In this document: in pieces, positions 12,010-25,000 of the stretch | Position numbering within the stretch: position 1 is the stretch's first letter | Layout of the letters: every line of letters begins with the position of its first letter | Assembly (NCBI GenBank): GCA_024752435.1 | Contig: CP103023.1 | Span: forward strand, 1,612,001 to 1,676,000 | DNA from: Allantophomopsis cytisporea | Lineage: Eukaryota; Ascomycota; Leotiomycetes; Phacidiales; Phacidiaceae | Reading direction: 5' to 3' | DNA length: 64,000 bases | Notes under the pieces: model-generated | Told to the model about the DNA's origin: nothing | Database searches by the model: none | What the model saw: only the letters and a program-made list of their open reading frames with translations | Program-made: the position numbers and the translations under genes

Positions 12010-14162
12010 CTACTCCATCCCCATCATCCGATGGACTGGACACTCACCCGGATGTCCCTTGAACCAATCCCGAATACACTTCCTATGAAACCGGCATAGA
12101 CACTCAAGACGCGCCATCCCAACGCCAACTTCGAATTCCTCAAGACAAATCGTGCACTCCGCCTCATCCACACAATCCTTTTCTGTCGCCATGTACGGAA
12201 ACATGCCGGTTAAGCGGTGGGAGCCACCAGGGCTTGTTGCACCACGACCGAGTACGACAGCTGCATGAGCACGCTCACGGGCTGCTGTGCGGGCCTCGGA
12301 AGTATCAAGCATATCGAGTGGTGGAGCAGGTGCAGGAGCAACAATTGGAGAGAGGGAAGGAGAGGAAGAAGTCGCGGCCACAGGTGGCGTAGAGCTACTC
12401 TGTGGAGGTGGTTGTGAGTTTGAGGTATATGCGCCTGGACGTACAGACCCGCTGTGCACAGATATCTGCCTCAAAATACAGTCGTTGATGTGCTCTTCGC
12501 GGAGGCGCTCAAAATCGCTTAAGGTACGGGAGGGGAGCTCGCGGTGGCAGACGGGGCACTCATCTTCTTCAGCGATACGAGGGGCTGGAGGGAGGGGGCG
12601 TGAGAGGTCCGGCTGGGAAGCGTTGTTAGGGTGGTTAGGGTCGAGGAGGGAACGGTAGTGCGGTTGCGGGTTAGAGCCGCTTATGAGGCCGCTATGGTTA
12701 GATACCGTTACTCGGCCTTGGTAGGTACTGTATTCTGCAAATGTCCGCGGAGCGTTAAGGGCGTTGGAGGCTAGAGAGCGTGAGGAGTTATGGCTAGGTC
12801 GTCCTGGATATGCTTGGTGGCTGGTATTTCTTTCCGTCGAGACCTGAAAATGTCAGTTTGAGAGGAACCAACAAAGGTCCATGGACATAAAGTAGCAATT
12901 TAGAACATACCGTACTGCTCCGAGATCGCATAATAAAGTCTCGTGCTGACATAGTATCATCTCTGGGGACCCCTGGACTTTGTAATGACCCTGCTTCACT
13001 TCCACTCTGGAATCGAACTCGCGCTTGCTCATTATTGAGAGTTCTATCATGACGATGCGAATGACGACCAGAGACACCACTATCTCTTCGGTCCTGCTCC
13101 CCAGGAGAGGTACCAGATGGCATATCGACACAAGTATTGCACATACGTACTTTTTCACCACCACCTAAACCAGCTATGTTCGTACTTGAAGGTACGTAAA
13201 GGGAACCTCTACTATGGTGGGCCGGACTTATCATGCCAAGATCTGGCTGAACAATGAAAGAATATGGTATAGTTATACGATGCTTGTAAGGTCAGTTTTG
13301 ATCTAACACTACAACAAAAAATAGACTCACTGGTGAACAAGTGGAACAGACGACACGTCCACACTTCCTGGAAAAAGTCAGCCTCATGATCATATATAAG
13401 TCGGGGTTGAGTCATAAAGTGGACGACGTGCCTGCAATGGTGTTTGCGAACAAAGAAGCTGAACTGAGTACGACAGATGGGACAATATGTAACTTCAGCA
13501 TCGGGTTGCCATCTTGGTAAAATAATGCTGGGGTTTCGAACTGGGCCCGACGGTCGCCGACTAGAAGATTCCGCAACTATGGTCACATCTCCTGGAGTAG
13601 GAGCATCAAGTCTCCTCGATCTACCAGTAGAGGCACTTACTGAACGACCTAGTGTTACAGTATGTTCTTGACTTGTATCGAGCTGGGCTCTGCTGGAAGA
13701 ACCGCCTGTCGAAATCCTCCTTCTCGCACTTTCAGTATTGCTCGACACGCGCTCCAGAGACTGTCCATCAGGAAGATCGTCGCCTATCAAGTCAATGACC
13801 TCCCCCGAAACCTGGGGATGTTCACCGGAAGGCTGCTCGTTCCTCGCCTTTCTCTTGTGTCTATGTCTTGACTCAGAAGCGCCATCTCCTGCCCCAAAAC
13901 TCGAACTCCTCTCAGGTACTTCAATTCCCTGATCCGCCCGCTGTCCATTTCTACGGCTATCCTCTGCTCGCAGCTCTGGATTGTAGATATCCCTCGAGCT
14001 TGAGCTACTCGCCATACCCATATTGTCACTGCCGCCTGATGAACTGGAACCTCCAATATCTATGTTCTTCCTCTTTGTCTGATCTGTATTATGTTGTGGA
14101 GGGCTGGAGGACTTGGTTTCGATCACGTCGGTATTGATAGGGCTAATGACTGGACTCTCCAT
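12010..14162 (-). CDS. FYVE and RING-H2 E3 ubiquitin ligase, Pib1-like
   Basis: Four exons are proposed: 14162-13428, 13363-13331, 13282-12911 and 12843-12010. They are in frame throughout and give 657 residues. The N-terminal third is Ser-rich and disordered. A FYVE zinc finger follows at about 227-308: the ligand pairs CPIC, CRHC, CSTC and CNTC are visible, with the RKHHCRHC core that binds phosphatidylinositol 3-phosphate. A C2HC finger sits near 476-502 (CPVC then H and C). A RING-H2-type domain closes the protein at 609-651 (CTIC, CRFHRKC, CPVH). The FYVE plus C-terminal RING layout matches yeast Pib1, an endosomal/vacuolar E3 ligase, so sorting of membrane proteins is the likely role. 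Oddities: the first intron uses a weak donor (CAC/GTCGTC), and the last RING ligand is His rather than Cys. The 33-nt second exon carries the FYVE core. Confidence 0.88.
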
Positions 14163-15916
14163 ATTCGGGATTGGGCCCCAACTTTTGTCCTCGATTTGGA
14201 GGCACTAGTCTGCCTCCAACGTCTTCTTCCACAGTATGTCCTCAACAAGATGTTTCAATATTCGAGAATGTTGGGTTCGATGTGTTCCCGGCAGAGTAGG
14301 GTTGAAGATGATATCTTGTCGTGGACTGGCACTGCGGAGTCGAGTCGACAAGGAAGGCCTCTGGGGCCAACGCTGAATAGATTAGTCGTCAGCAAGGGGC
14401 TCACATCATAAAACCAGCCAAAATTCCTCAAAACTCATGGGTTGTTCGCCACAGCAGCACATACGTCTCACAATGTAGCAAACGCCTTCTCTTTATACGA
14501 CAAGGCCGTATGCTCACCGCACTTCAGCTAGCCGCGGTAGATCCAGGTGTAAAGCTATGCTGGACGAGGAAAACTAAGCGCAATGCAGGGAATAATTTCA
14601 GTACGAACAGAAAGAAGAAATGCGTAGCTTGGAGGAAAACATTTTCAGAAGGCAAATAGATATGTGGATGGGTTGAATGAGCGTGCCCAAACATGTACAT
14701 TGGTGGAGCAGCGCATCACATACGACCTCTTATCGCTCGATAACAGGTACGGCGGGCGAAGCGACATATTAGCGTATTTGTCAACGAGTCAGGGGTATTT
14801 GTTTACTTTAACATATGGAGTTGAGTATGGACTCTCAAAATAGCATGAAGGCCGATACAACGACAAATGCCGACAGGCTGATGATGACTTCACAGCAACC
14901 GCTGAGTCTACCTTAAGAGTGAATAATGTGTATCAGCGACAAGGAATGATTAATCTAAAAATTTCGGGAGATCGGCGAAATAAATACGGATAGAAACCCT
15001 GCTATTCTTACGTTATGAGTGCTTTACTCACGTCGGGAAAGCCCACAGGATTTTACTTATGTCAAATATTGCATTCAGCGTTTGAGGCTCTCTTTACGCT
15101 GACAAGCAACGAAGTGCTTACGACTATAACTCAAATTGGAATCTTACAAAATCTTCTTAGATTCTGCTAGAAGTCAAAGATTTGACATCGTATCAAGAAA
15201 CCCTTTACTGTTACTACGGTCACGAAGGCACTCGTAATCAACATCTGAAGTCTTCTTAAACAGCATGCTTGTAGCAGTTTACAGCTGCCTCTGAATATTA
15301 CACATCTATCGCACATCATAAGTGCTTGCATAGTACGCAACAAAAAGAAAGCCCCACTGCAAGACCCCCAATGCTGGTTAGCCATCAGCATCCAGCCGAC
15401 AGAACCGTAGCCCAGCTCCCATTCCATACCCCAAAGTCCTAGTTCTAAAGAGTCGGCTTAAGGAAATTAGAAAACAGGAAACATCAGTATAATAAGCTAT
15501 TGCAACAACAACAACAACAGCAACAACAACAGCAAGACAAGAGCCCAAATCCTGTTCGCAATCGCTATCAGCCCAAATAACAACAAGAAACCCTCGCTGT
15601 CCGTTAACTCCGTGAGGGTGTGTACGCAAACCTCGAAAATGCCAACAACGCCAAATGCCGCCGCACCTAAAATGAAAGATGAATTTATACGCTCGCTTTT
15701 TTGTGCTCAGACCGTCAATGCGAAAGAAGGTTCGTGATCTGTGTACAGTAATAATTAAATGAAATGGAATGAGATGAAAATGAGTGAGGCGAGGGTGTGT
15801 ATATATGATAAAAGGTATGTAAAGGCAACGGAGCCTAATCGGCAGTGCTCTTGTGTACTGTTTCGCTGCAATCTCAGTTGAGCGTCTGTAATGGAGACCA
15901 GGAAGAGAAGAGTAAT
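14163..15916. other. Intergenic
   Basis: This lies between the start of the FYVE-RING gene and the end of the TRP-like gene, both on the minus strand. It presumably holds the FYVE-RING promoter. A CAA/CAG-rich microsatellite lies near 15503-15536. No gene is supported. Confidence 0.6.
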
Positions 15917-18900
15917 CTAATCGTCCTCACCACTTTTCCGGCCCCCCTCGTTCACAACCTCCGCCGAGCTACTCATTAGATCATGACCCGGGCTGTAGAC
16001 CGTTTTTGGAGAGTGCTGATGGACATGGCCAATGCTCGTAGGCCTGTCTTCTCTGGTATCAATCGAGTACCTCCCCAAAGCCCCCGCTTCCGCATGCGAA
16101 GAATCCTCAAGCCCACCACTAGACGTTGCCGAAACGATCGAGACCTTATGAGAATTCGAGCGTGCGAATGGCAGGCGTGCAGTCTCGGTCAGATGTTCCT
16201 GACCAGCTGGCACATGCGGATCATAAAGCTTTTGACCACCAGCACTGGATGCTGACGGAACGCCCAACTCCTTTAGATTCGCAAGATCATCTTGCGTCAT
16301 GCTGAGAGGCTTGGAGGCGCGTCGGGAGCTCTTACGGGGGACTTTAGGCTTGATGGTGCTTCGCCGAGATATACGTGAGCTCACACGGCTTGGGAGTTCA
16401 ATGTCTTCCCCTGCATCAATACCTGGCAGCGAAGGAGGTATGTCAGAGACACGATTCGTATTGAATTGGTCGTGTAACTCGCCGCTCGATAATGAGCTTA
16501 CACCATCATCCGAATCAGATGTTTCTTCCCCCTCGTTGTGAGTACCAGCAACTGTGGCCTCATTATCGTTAGCTCCTTCGTCATCCGAATCAATGGGCCC
16601 GTTTCTTGCTGCCCCTGTTGCCACTGGAATACCCTCAGGAGGAGTCTCTTCACCAGCTACGTTTCTTGCCTTCATACCAGGAGGCATGCGAGAACTTCGC
16701 ACAACTTCGAAACCTTTTCCTTTTTCCTTGGTCTTGCCGCCGAAAAGACTCTTAAACCATCCTGTAGCAGATGCCACGGGACCTGTTGGATCCGCAGGTC
16801 CAGTGCCAAGCCTTCGGCCAGGTTGACCAGCGTTGAGCGCAGGCCCGCGAATATTATAATAGAAATCAACTTCTCTAGTTGTGTAATCTGTTTTTGAGTG
16901 CCTGCCATCCGCAAGAGGGTCATGACCGACTGTCTGAGCTGGAAGATGGGCGAGATCTGGAGAGCCTCGCGCAGACACCGATGGGCCTTCGAATGCATCG
17001 AATGGTCCAGTGTCGGTCGGTGTTGTGGTGTCGGGATGACTCCATCTTCTGGCACCCCAGCCATCATCGGCCCATGATCCACGACTTTTGGCGCCTGGAG
17101 AATACGTTTCAGGTACAGGGGGGCGTCTTAATCGTGGTGGGCGATAGTATGGATCCGAGGGTGCTCCTGTATTAATGCCTAGAGGCGGTCCGCGGTTTCG
17201 GCCGGAGCCAGTGGTTCCATTTCCTCCTGGAACATAAGGGAAAGTAGCTTCGCCGGGGGTCGAAGGTGTATATGCACTGTTGCCGCCACTTTGGTAAGCG
17301 GCAGCTGGGCTACCGTTAAAAGATTCCAAACCCATGCTATGTCTATGAAGTAGGACGCCATTGCTGCCTTGTGATTGGCTTCTCAATCTGTTTCCGTAAC
17401 CAGATTTTCCTTCGGAGTCAGCGCCTCCACCAAGCATTGCAGCACTAGAGAGTTGACTTTGTCTAGACGCTACATCACGGCGAGGCAGGCGACGCGAAAG
17501 TTGACGCATGCCGAACACCCGTACTAACCCACCTCTAGCAGCACCGGTAGTCTGGTCACCACCGGCACCGGCCATTCGAGCCGCAACCTCGACGATTGTC
17601 TGTATGGCGTTCAACAAGAAACCGAAAATCAGTACAATAGCGTGCATGAGGAGAATGACATATCCAATCCATCCCTTAGGTCCCTCCGATACACCAAGCG
17701 AGGGCGCGAAAGCAACCATGAGTAGGATAGACGCAAGACGAATAGCTGCAAAGAATGTGTGATAAGCGTTCATGGATGTCGGAGAATGGAAAGGACGGAA
17801 AGCATGTAAAGTCAAAATCGTGATGACTTCACAAATAGCAAGCAACACGAGTTGTGCAATGCCATTGGGTTGAACAGCTCCAATGGCAACACCTCGTACG
17901 AATGTTAACATGACTGGAATCAAAGCGAAGGGTGCCGCGTTGTCGGAATATGTGTTGTAAAGTGAACCATATAGGAGCACAGTTGGTAAGTCATCGAAAA
18001 GGAACGATCTTGGCCGTGTTGACGCGATCAAATAAAGGAGCCATCCCGCAAAAGCGATCACCACTAGTAACATTATGGCCGCGAGTGCCACCGTATAGAC
18101 AGGAGACTTCGAAGCCACTACCAGCTGAAACATTGACAATGCTACAATTGGCAGGAGGAAGTAGCTGAAGACGATGCGAATCACGTTACCAAATGAGAAA
18201 GGCATATTTTTGGCGCGAAGATCTTCCTCTTGAATGTTCGACAGGACACGATTAATCCAGCGAAGGACGAACCAAATCTGGATACCAAGTAGCACAGAGG
18301 CAATAACCACCAGTAGCCAAACGGTCATTCCAGCCCAAACATCTTTCACATGAGTCATACCAACAAGTTGGCTGAGATTGTCAAGTCCATACGTGCCGTT
18401 TGTGACATAGATGCCATCAATCAGACTTCGACTGCCACTCCCATGACTCACGAAGCTTTCGTTGAACATGAGAGCTGACCAAGAGACTTGGCTAACAACA
18501 GGTTGGTAGAATCCTGGATAACTCAAAGTAAGACCACCAGTCAGAACCACGAACTGTATATATTGCAAGCAGTCACCGAAACCTGGGGTAACGAGTCGGA
18601 GCAGATCAGCATCACGCCCATAATTTGTCGTCCATCGAAAAACGTCCAACGAGCCCCACGGACTATAGATAGCCGCAAAAGCGGTTGCAAAAGCCACGAT
18701 GATGAGAATAGTGGCCGGTAAGAATGTCAGCACGTTGCTGAGAGTGCTGCCAAGAGCTGGTGTGATAACTGAGGATATACATCCGAGAACTGAAGCCCGG
18801 GTGTTTCCGGATATGATAGTGAGCGTTGCCGTAAAAGAGGTAAAGGCATATGTCGAATAAAAGTTGTTAGATAATGAAAATGCTGGATAGCTATGGGGAT

Positions 18901-19455
18901 CGCTTCTATATTGGAAATTTGGTCAGCATGCTGTTTTATCAAGTGCTGAATGTAGTAGACTTACGCGTTTGCAACGTCGAAGACCGGTCCAAGAGGACAT
19001 GTGCCGTCGAGCAAACTGTCACAGAAATTCAATTTCTCGCTGAACGGTTCATATGTCAAGACGTTGACCTTATTGGAAAGAGTGGTAGCAACATTATTCC
19101 CATCAGGGTCTGGCACATCCACAATCTTCCCATCCGTGAAATTGGCGTCTGACCATTCTGAACTTGTAGATGGAGGCAAAACAACGAGAGGTAATGAGCC
19201 AGTAACGTTTCCATAAACTGTAACATTCAGGTTATGTGCCGGATCGGTGGTGTTGAAAACCGCGTTGACGAACAAGGGTACGAACTGGAGATATAATGGT
19301 GTCTGGGTTTGCCAGTCGAGACTCAAACAATTGTCGAAGTTAACCAAGACCGCTGAGATAGGCGTTGCGAGTAAACTCAGAGCCAAAAGAATGAAGGTGA
19401 GTCTGGGCAGGACGAAGTGAGCGGACTTCACTGGCGACATGCATCTTGAGGTCAT
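15917..19455 (-). CDS. TRP-like membrane protein (Flc/Pkd2 family) with ML-like domain
   Basis: Exons are 19455-18965 and 18905-15917, with a 59-nt phase-2 intron (GTAAGT/ATAG), giving 1159 residues. A hydrophobic signal peptide (LPRLTFILLALSLLATPISA) precedes an N-glycosylation-rich, Cys-containing luminal or extracellular domain (about 35-200) of the ML-like type. About nine or ten membrane segments follow, for example FLPATILIIVAFATAF and VWLLVVIASVLLGIQIWFVL. The tail is long (about 500 residues), Ser/Pro-rich and cytosolic, with basic clusters. Family members act in calcium and cell-wall homeostasis (S. pombe Pkd2) or as putative FAD carriers (yeast Flc1-3). The start is uncertain: ATGs at 19674, 19455 and 19440 are all in frame. 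I chose 19455 because it places the signal peptide near the N terminus and has a purine at -3. The 19674 start would add 73 residues in front of it. Confidence 0.88.
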
Positions 19456-22000
19456 CGCGGTCGATATCCATGGACCAGGGGCTTTATTCTTCGGCGCAGT
19501 GGGCATCACAGCTTGACGAAGCTCTTCATCTCTGATATGACCCTCTTGCAACAGTTCGTGATGTAGCCCTCTCTGTATCGACATGTCTTCCACAACAAAA
19601 GTGCTTGCGCGCCCTAGCACATGTTCGGTGGGTGGAAGATCTGTATTTTGGAAAGTGGTGGATTGCCTTTCCATAGCATTCACTCTTCGTGGGATGGATT
19701 TGCGGAAAGGGAAATCCGCCTCCACGGAGAAGTCGCTCGATAGCGCAGCAAAATCGGAGAAGATCAAAGCATCCAAAGGAATATGTTATCGAGGCATGTA
19801 TATCTTTTGTGTATCGTGAGGGGGTGCTTGGTGGCACTGATTGATCCTCGATCAATGTGGTTCGGGAGGGGAGGGATCTCGGAATGACGAAGCGAGATTC
19901 GTAGAGGCAGAAAGTATTCGTAATTCGAACTCTGAGCAAGGTGATTTGCCTTTTGGTTTCCCCGTTTTCGTTGTGAGAGTCCTATCGACTGTCGACTGCA
20001 GAAGGCGATGATGATTGAAAAGGAATCTCTGCTCTGTGGGATTTTTTGTCCCTTCCACCAGATAAAATCGCTCGAATGTTTGCAGCAAGAAAGAAGGGAA
20101 GAAGAAGATTGGGTCTAGGACATCTAGGACCCAGGGTTTGATGGGACTGGTAGTGAAGATTCCCGTATTGGTGTATTGTGTGGCTGTTGTGCCCCGTACC
20201 TTGCCCATGTTCATGCTCATGCCCATAGTAATGTATGTGCTTGGTGGTGTGGATTAGGGACCTGAGGCGCAAAATAGCTCATACTCAGCACAGTGACAGC
20301 GTCCTTTGTTCTGTGCATGCTTGCTTGCTTGCTTGCTTCCACGGCAGCATCTTAAAATGGGCCCTAGCATCTCCTAGCATTCCCTAGCAACATCATTACT
20401 CTACGTAGTAAGTCGAGAGGCTCACGTAGCCTGTAAGAAAGCACAGTACTAGCCACTCTCTACTCACGCAACACCACAACGCAACCCAAAGCACCGAAAG
20501 CATCCAAGACAAGGTAGACACGGTACCGTAGACAGGGTATGAATAGCCAAGACCAACTTTCACTACGCAAGTGAGGCCTAGAGTATCATCACTCCAAAAA
20601 TTCTCCACAAACCCTGTCCTAAAGTTATCCTAAACTTACCATGGGTCACAGCTAATTCACACTTTCCTCCAAGATATGGACATGAACACTTGACCGGGCA
20701 AAGACACAGCAGAGAAAAGATATGAAAGACATGAAAGAGGAAGGGAAGGCAGAAAAAGGAAACCTGAAGATATGCAGACATGCAGCTGAAAAAGAAACAA
20801 AGAGAAAAGCTCCCCTCAGAACATTCATCTATTTTGTCTCTTCTTTTCACATATTCTATGTAGCTGGCAGGAAGTCATAGATGAATTGCGCACAACTCTA
20901 TTTTCAGTTCCACGGCTTGCTGGTCTTAAGTCAAACAAAAGCGCAGAGTTTTTATATTACACATATCTTGGCCTTACACGAAGCTGCCCACCGAGTATGA
21001 CATACTGGTGTCATGTTAGCCGGAGCTTGTCCCATTCACGTTGACGGTAGCAGAGCATATCCATAAGATGGGCGCATATATTCTTGGATAAGGGGGCGAG
21101 GAAAAGAGAGGGGAAAGAAAGGGAACGACGTAAGAAGTTGCTTTGCTTGGGTTTTTTGGGGGGGTGGCTTTGATACGCAGACACGATGGTTATGCGTGTG
21201 CTATGGTACTCCGAAACGGTTTGTCTACGATGTGCCCCCTCCCAACGGCTTACTCAAGACTCGACCAGCTTTTCGACCAACTTTGGGCGGTGGTCGGCGG
21301 TAGGTTGGGCACGCTTAGCACACTCCTGGGAGCAAGCCTGGCACACATATGTACGTCGTGCCTCGTTTTCGGTGCGTGCGGTGGCAGAGTGAGAAGTGGG
21401 AGTCGGGTCATTAGTGGTGGTAATCGACGGTAGTGCCTTACCTAAGGTCGAATTGAGAAGTACCGAGTGTTCGACTTTACGTCTACCTAAGGTAGATTCG
21501 AGTAGAGTATTCATAGTGAGGAAGTGAATGAAGTCAATGAGTTGGTGTCGAACGTGGAGTACGTACTGGTCTTGACTCTGCTGAGTGGGGTTATCACAGC
21601 TTCTATTCATACCATGAGCCGCTGTTTTCTTCATCGCAGGATGACGATCAGCAACACAATTTAGATTTACGCTCACCAGTACCTCATCCAACTGGACTCC
21701 GAGACTATGTTATTTGCAGATTATATACCCATATTTTCACAGTACCATTATAGAAATTCAGCACAGCAACTCGGCTCTTTTGTGTTCTTTGTTGTTCTGT
21801 TGATCTTGCGAGAGAGCGCGAAGTATGGGAGAGCAACAACACCGGAGTAGCCGTGTTCGCCTGTTTGAGTTGCAGACTTGGTGGATCTATAAATAAGCTC
21901 AACTTTATGGTCCTTGATCCTTAGGATAGAATTGTTGTGAGGGAGCCTTTACGACGTTAATTCGTCTCGACTTTTCCGTAGTACTTGTACGTTGCTGCTC
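19456..22000. other. Intergenic, upstream of TRP-like gene
   Basis: This is probably the promoter and leader of the TRP-like gene. The open frame of its first exon continues to about 19780, so a longer N terminus is possible. A TTGC repeat (GCTTGCTTGCTTGC) lies near 20320-20337, and CCTAAGGT occurs twice near 21440 and 21486. No separate gene is supported. Confidence 0.5.
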
Positions 22001-25000
22001 CGACCAAGCAAATCCCTGTTACCGGTCAGCATGGGAAGAAGGAAGTGAGAGAGAGATGAGACATGACAACCAGACAAGATAGACAGGTACCTCGAGCAGA
22101 GCAGCGTGAGCCTTCAACTCTCACCGATGGCATGCAAGGAATGCTGGGAATGCCACAATCCCATCATCACCATCCGTCAATTGCACCGTGCACGTGAAAG
22201 ATTGGCAAGATTCGGTCAACACGATGATTGTCCGATTGATTGAATGTCCATCCAAATCAGAATCAGAATTAAAATGAGGGAAAAACCCACACCTACTCTT
22301 ATATTCCCCTCTCTTCCCCTCAACGACATCAATCCATTATTCATCGCGGGCCTGGCCAATTTCTCAACGCCTCTCTCATGGTGCTACTAGCATCCATACA
22401 ACTCTTGAATCTCCTGGTATTCATTCCATCAGTTCCTGAAGCTTAGGACTACTGTGTAACGAATATACTGCAGGTACATACCTCGCGGTACGTCCCACCT
22501 CAGTCTGGAGACTTCAAAGCCACCGAGATAGCGAACCTTTTTCTTCAACTTACCATGTATGCGATAATCCAATACGCCGTGATTCGTCCACCCAGACCAC
22601 AGTAAGCTTTTTAGTGAGATGATTCAGAGGCCCTGGCCGTTTATGGGGTGACATCGATAAGTAACAGTGCTACCGTGCCTACCATGCCTCTCTCAACCAG
22701 CGAAATCCCCATTCCTCGGTGCTACTCTTAACGCGCCGGTTCACCAGTCGCGTATGTTCCCAAGCCTGTAGGATCGTCAAATGGATAGGACATCCCAGAG
22801 TATATCTGGTTGCTCAGTGAGAAGTTTAGTACTTTCTAGTATTGTTTTGATATGCACAGAAGGAAGAATTCGGTGGTCTGGTCGGATTCTGTGTTTCTTG
22901 CTTCCCAGCTTTCTTCTTCGAAAGCAATCCGTTGCAGGGATCGAAGGTAAAGTAATAATTAAGGTATCAGATCCTGAGATCCTTCAGTTGAGCTTATGTA
23001 CTAAACTACCCAGTAGCAAATCAATGCGAATATTGGTGAAAGCAAGAAGATACTACCGCATGGAGTAAAGTGCAAAACAATATAATTTTGTAGCTTGTGA
23101 AATCCTGCAGAATACGAAACAAACGTCCAAACAACAGCAATAGGTAATGTAGTCTCAATACCATTAGTTATTTGTTTATGATTGCTGAATGAATTGCTTG
23201 TGCGACTTGATGTGTGATAAGGCAAAGCCTAAGCATGGGAAGATTGAATAATAACCTTTTCTGGTTTAGCTGATGGGTCTCATCCCTTGTACCTGGAATT
23301 GACGTTCAGCTTGCTTCAGCCATGCCAATCCCATCCGACGTGAACCGGTCTTTTAATTCCTCGGTTACCCGTCAACTCTTCTCTGTCTCACATGAATATT
23401 ATCAACTTTTATTCGTCTACATTCAACCTGACAGCCCAGAGAAATCAGCTCCGTGGAATTGTTCCTAGAACGAATTGCCTTGCCGCACAATCATTGTACG
23501 AATAGCCTGCAATTCATCATAACACTATTCTGATCTAAAATTGTCCAAGTAACTTAGTGAGCTCGTATTAAACACGGTGTAGTAAATAAGCCTCAAGACA
23601 GAACCACTATATGACTAAGCAGTTTCCCGTCATTGAAAGCGAGACTGGTCTGCTACTTGACGCTTTCGGTCTACGAGGACTGGCTTTCTAACCTTGTCCA
23701 TCAAGACAACACCAACATAGAAGATGACCTTTCTCAACTCGCGATCTAGCTACCAATTCACGGAAACTTAGTAATACAAGAAAACCTACAGAAGCTTCAT
23801 ATCATGTTTGAGTGGACACCGGCATCGACAAATAGTGCCGGAAACCCGTAAGAGCATACAGGCAGACTGTATAGACTCAAAGATAATTTATCTAGAAGAC
23901 GGTAACAATCCAATAGACCTCAAGATCCGGCAGCGTATGCATTAAAATCGAGTCATAAGTATGAATATCTAAGTTTCTTGAGTTTTGTTTTCCTTTTCAC
24001 TATATCTTTACCCCTTTCTGCTTCATTTCCAGAAGCCGTATACCTCCAAGTCACGACATGCTGCACAAACCGAAAACTCAATCCAGTACCAGGGCCGCAC
24101 TGTGAAGACGATTATCATAATGAGGGCAGCAAAAGCACAAGCTCTCACTTCGCGCTACGTTCCAATTAATAAGGCCACCGCCTTATCTCACAGTCTATCT
24201 TACTGAGCTTCAACTCTGGCAACTTAATAACCTCCTTATAATCACTGTCTCCAGATTCTCCTCAGTTGGGTATCCTGTCATTGATGCTGGTATCGTTTCT
24301 CTGGGATTGCGGATACATTCGCGTCTGCGCAACGTGAGAAGCACGAGACAATCTTTGTCGAAAACATCGTTGGACCAGTTGCATTAACCGCTGCACTCTC
24401 CTCTCCTCGTCTCTTTCATCCATCATAGATCCTGGGTAGGTCTCCGAGGTCTTGATTCGCACACCCTGTGCCGGAGATCAAAGCGGTGCAGCTGCGAGAT
24501 GATGAACTGTAGTGGTGGTGGTGGTTTCTCTTGGGTACCGTATGAGAAATTCCATGGGCCACGATGGGAAACCGATTGGGATGGAGAATCTTGCGAGCGT
24601 GGTGGTGGAGAGGGGTATGGAGTTGCCGTGATGAGTGGTCATTGGAAAAGAGGCATGGCACTGATGAGGCAAGGAGTGCTGTTCTGGAGAAAAGGGCAGT
24701 ATGAAGGGCTGCTGTGATGTTCTCTCGCCATTTGTAAATATATGTGTTTTGTTGTTCTTTTTCTTCTTCTTCATCTAGTCGTTCAATATCGGAGATATAG
24801 ATATCTTACTGAGGTCATACAAGAAAGGCTTGTAACTTGAGTTTAGACCTGTGTGAGCTAGCTTGTGAGAATGCTTAGATATCCTATACTCATACAAGGC
24901 AAGAGACGATAAGAATCAGATTAAGGCCTTTGACTTGATCAAAGATGACCCAGAGAAAGGAAAACATTATCACCTAAGTATTTTTGGTGTACGATTAAGG

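Noticed and set aside
21254..21691. 145-codon frame on the minus strand with a CxxC pair
   Set aside because: It opens with a non-ATG codon, the first ATG leaves a short product, and nothing family-like is visible.
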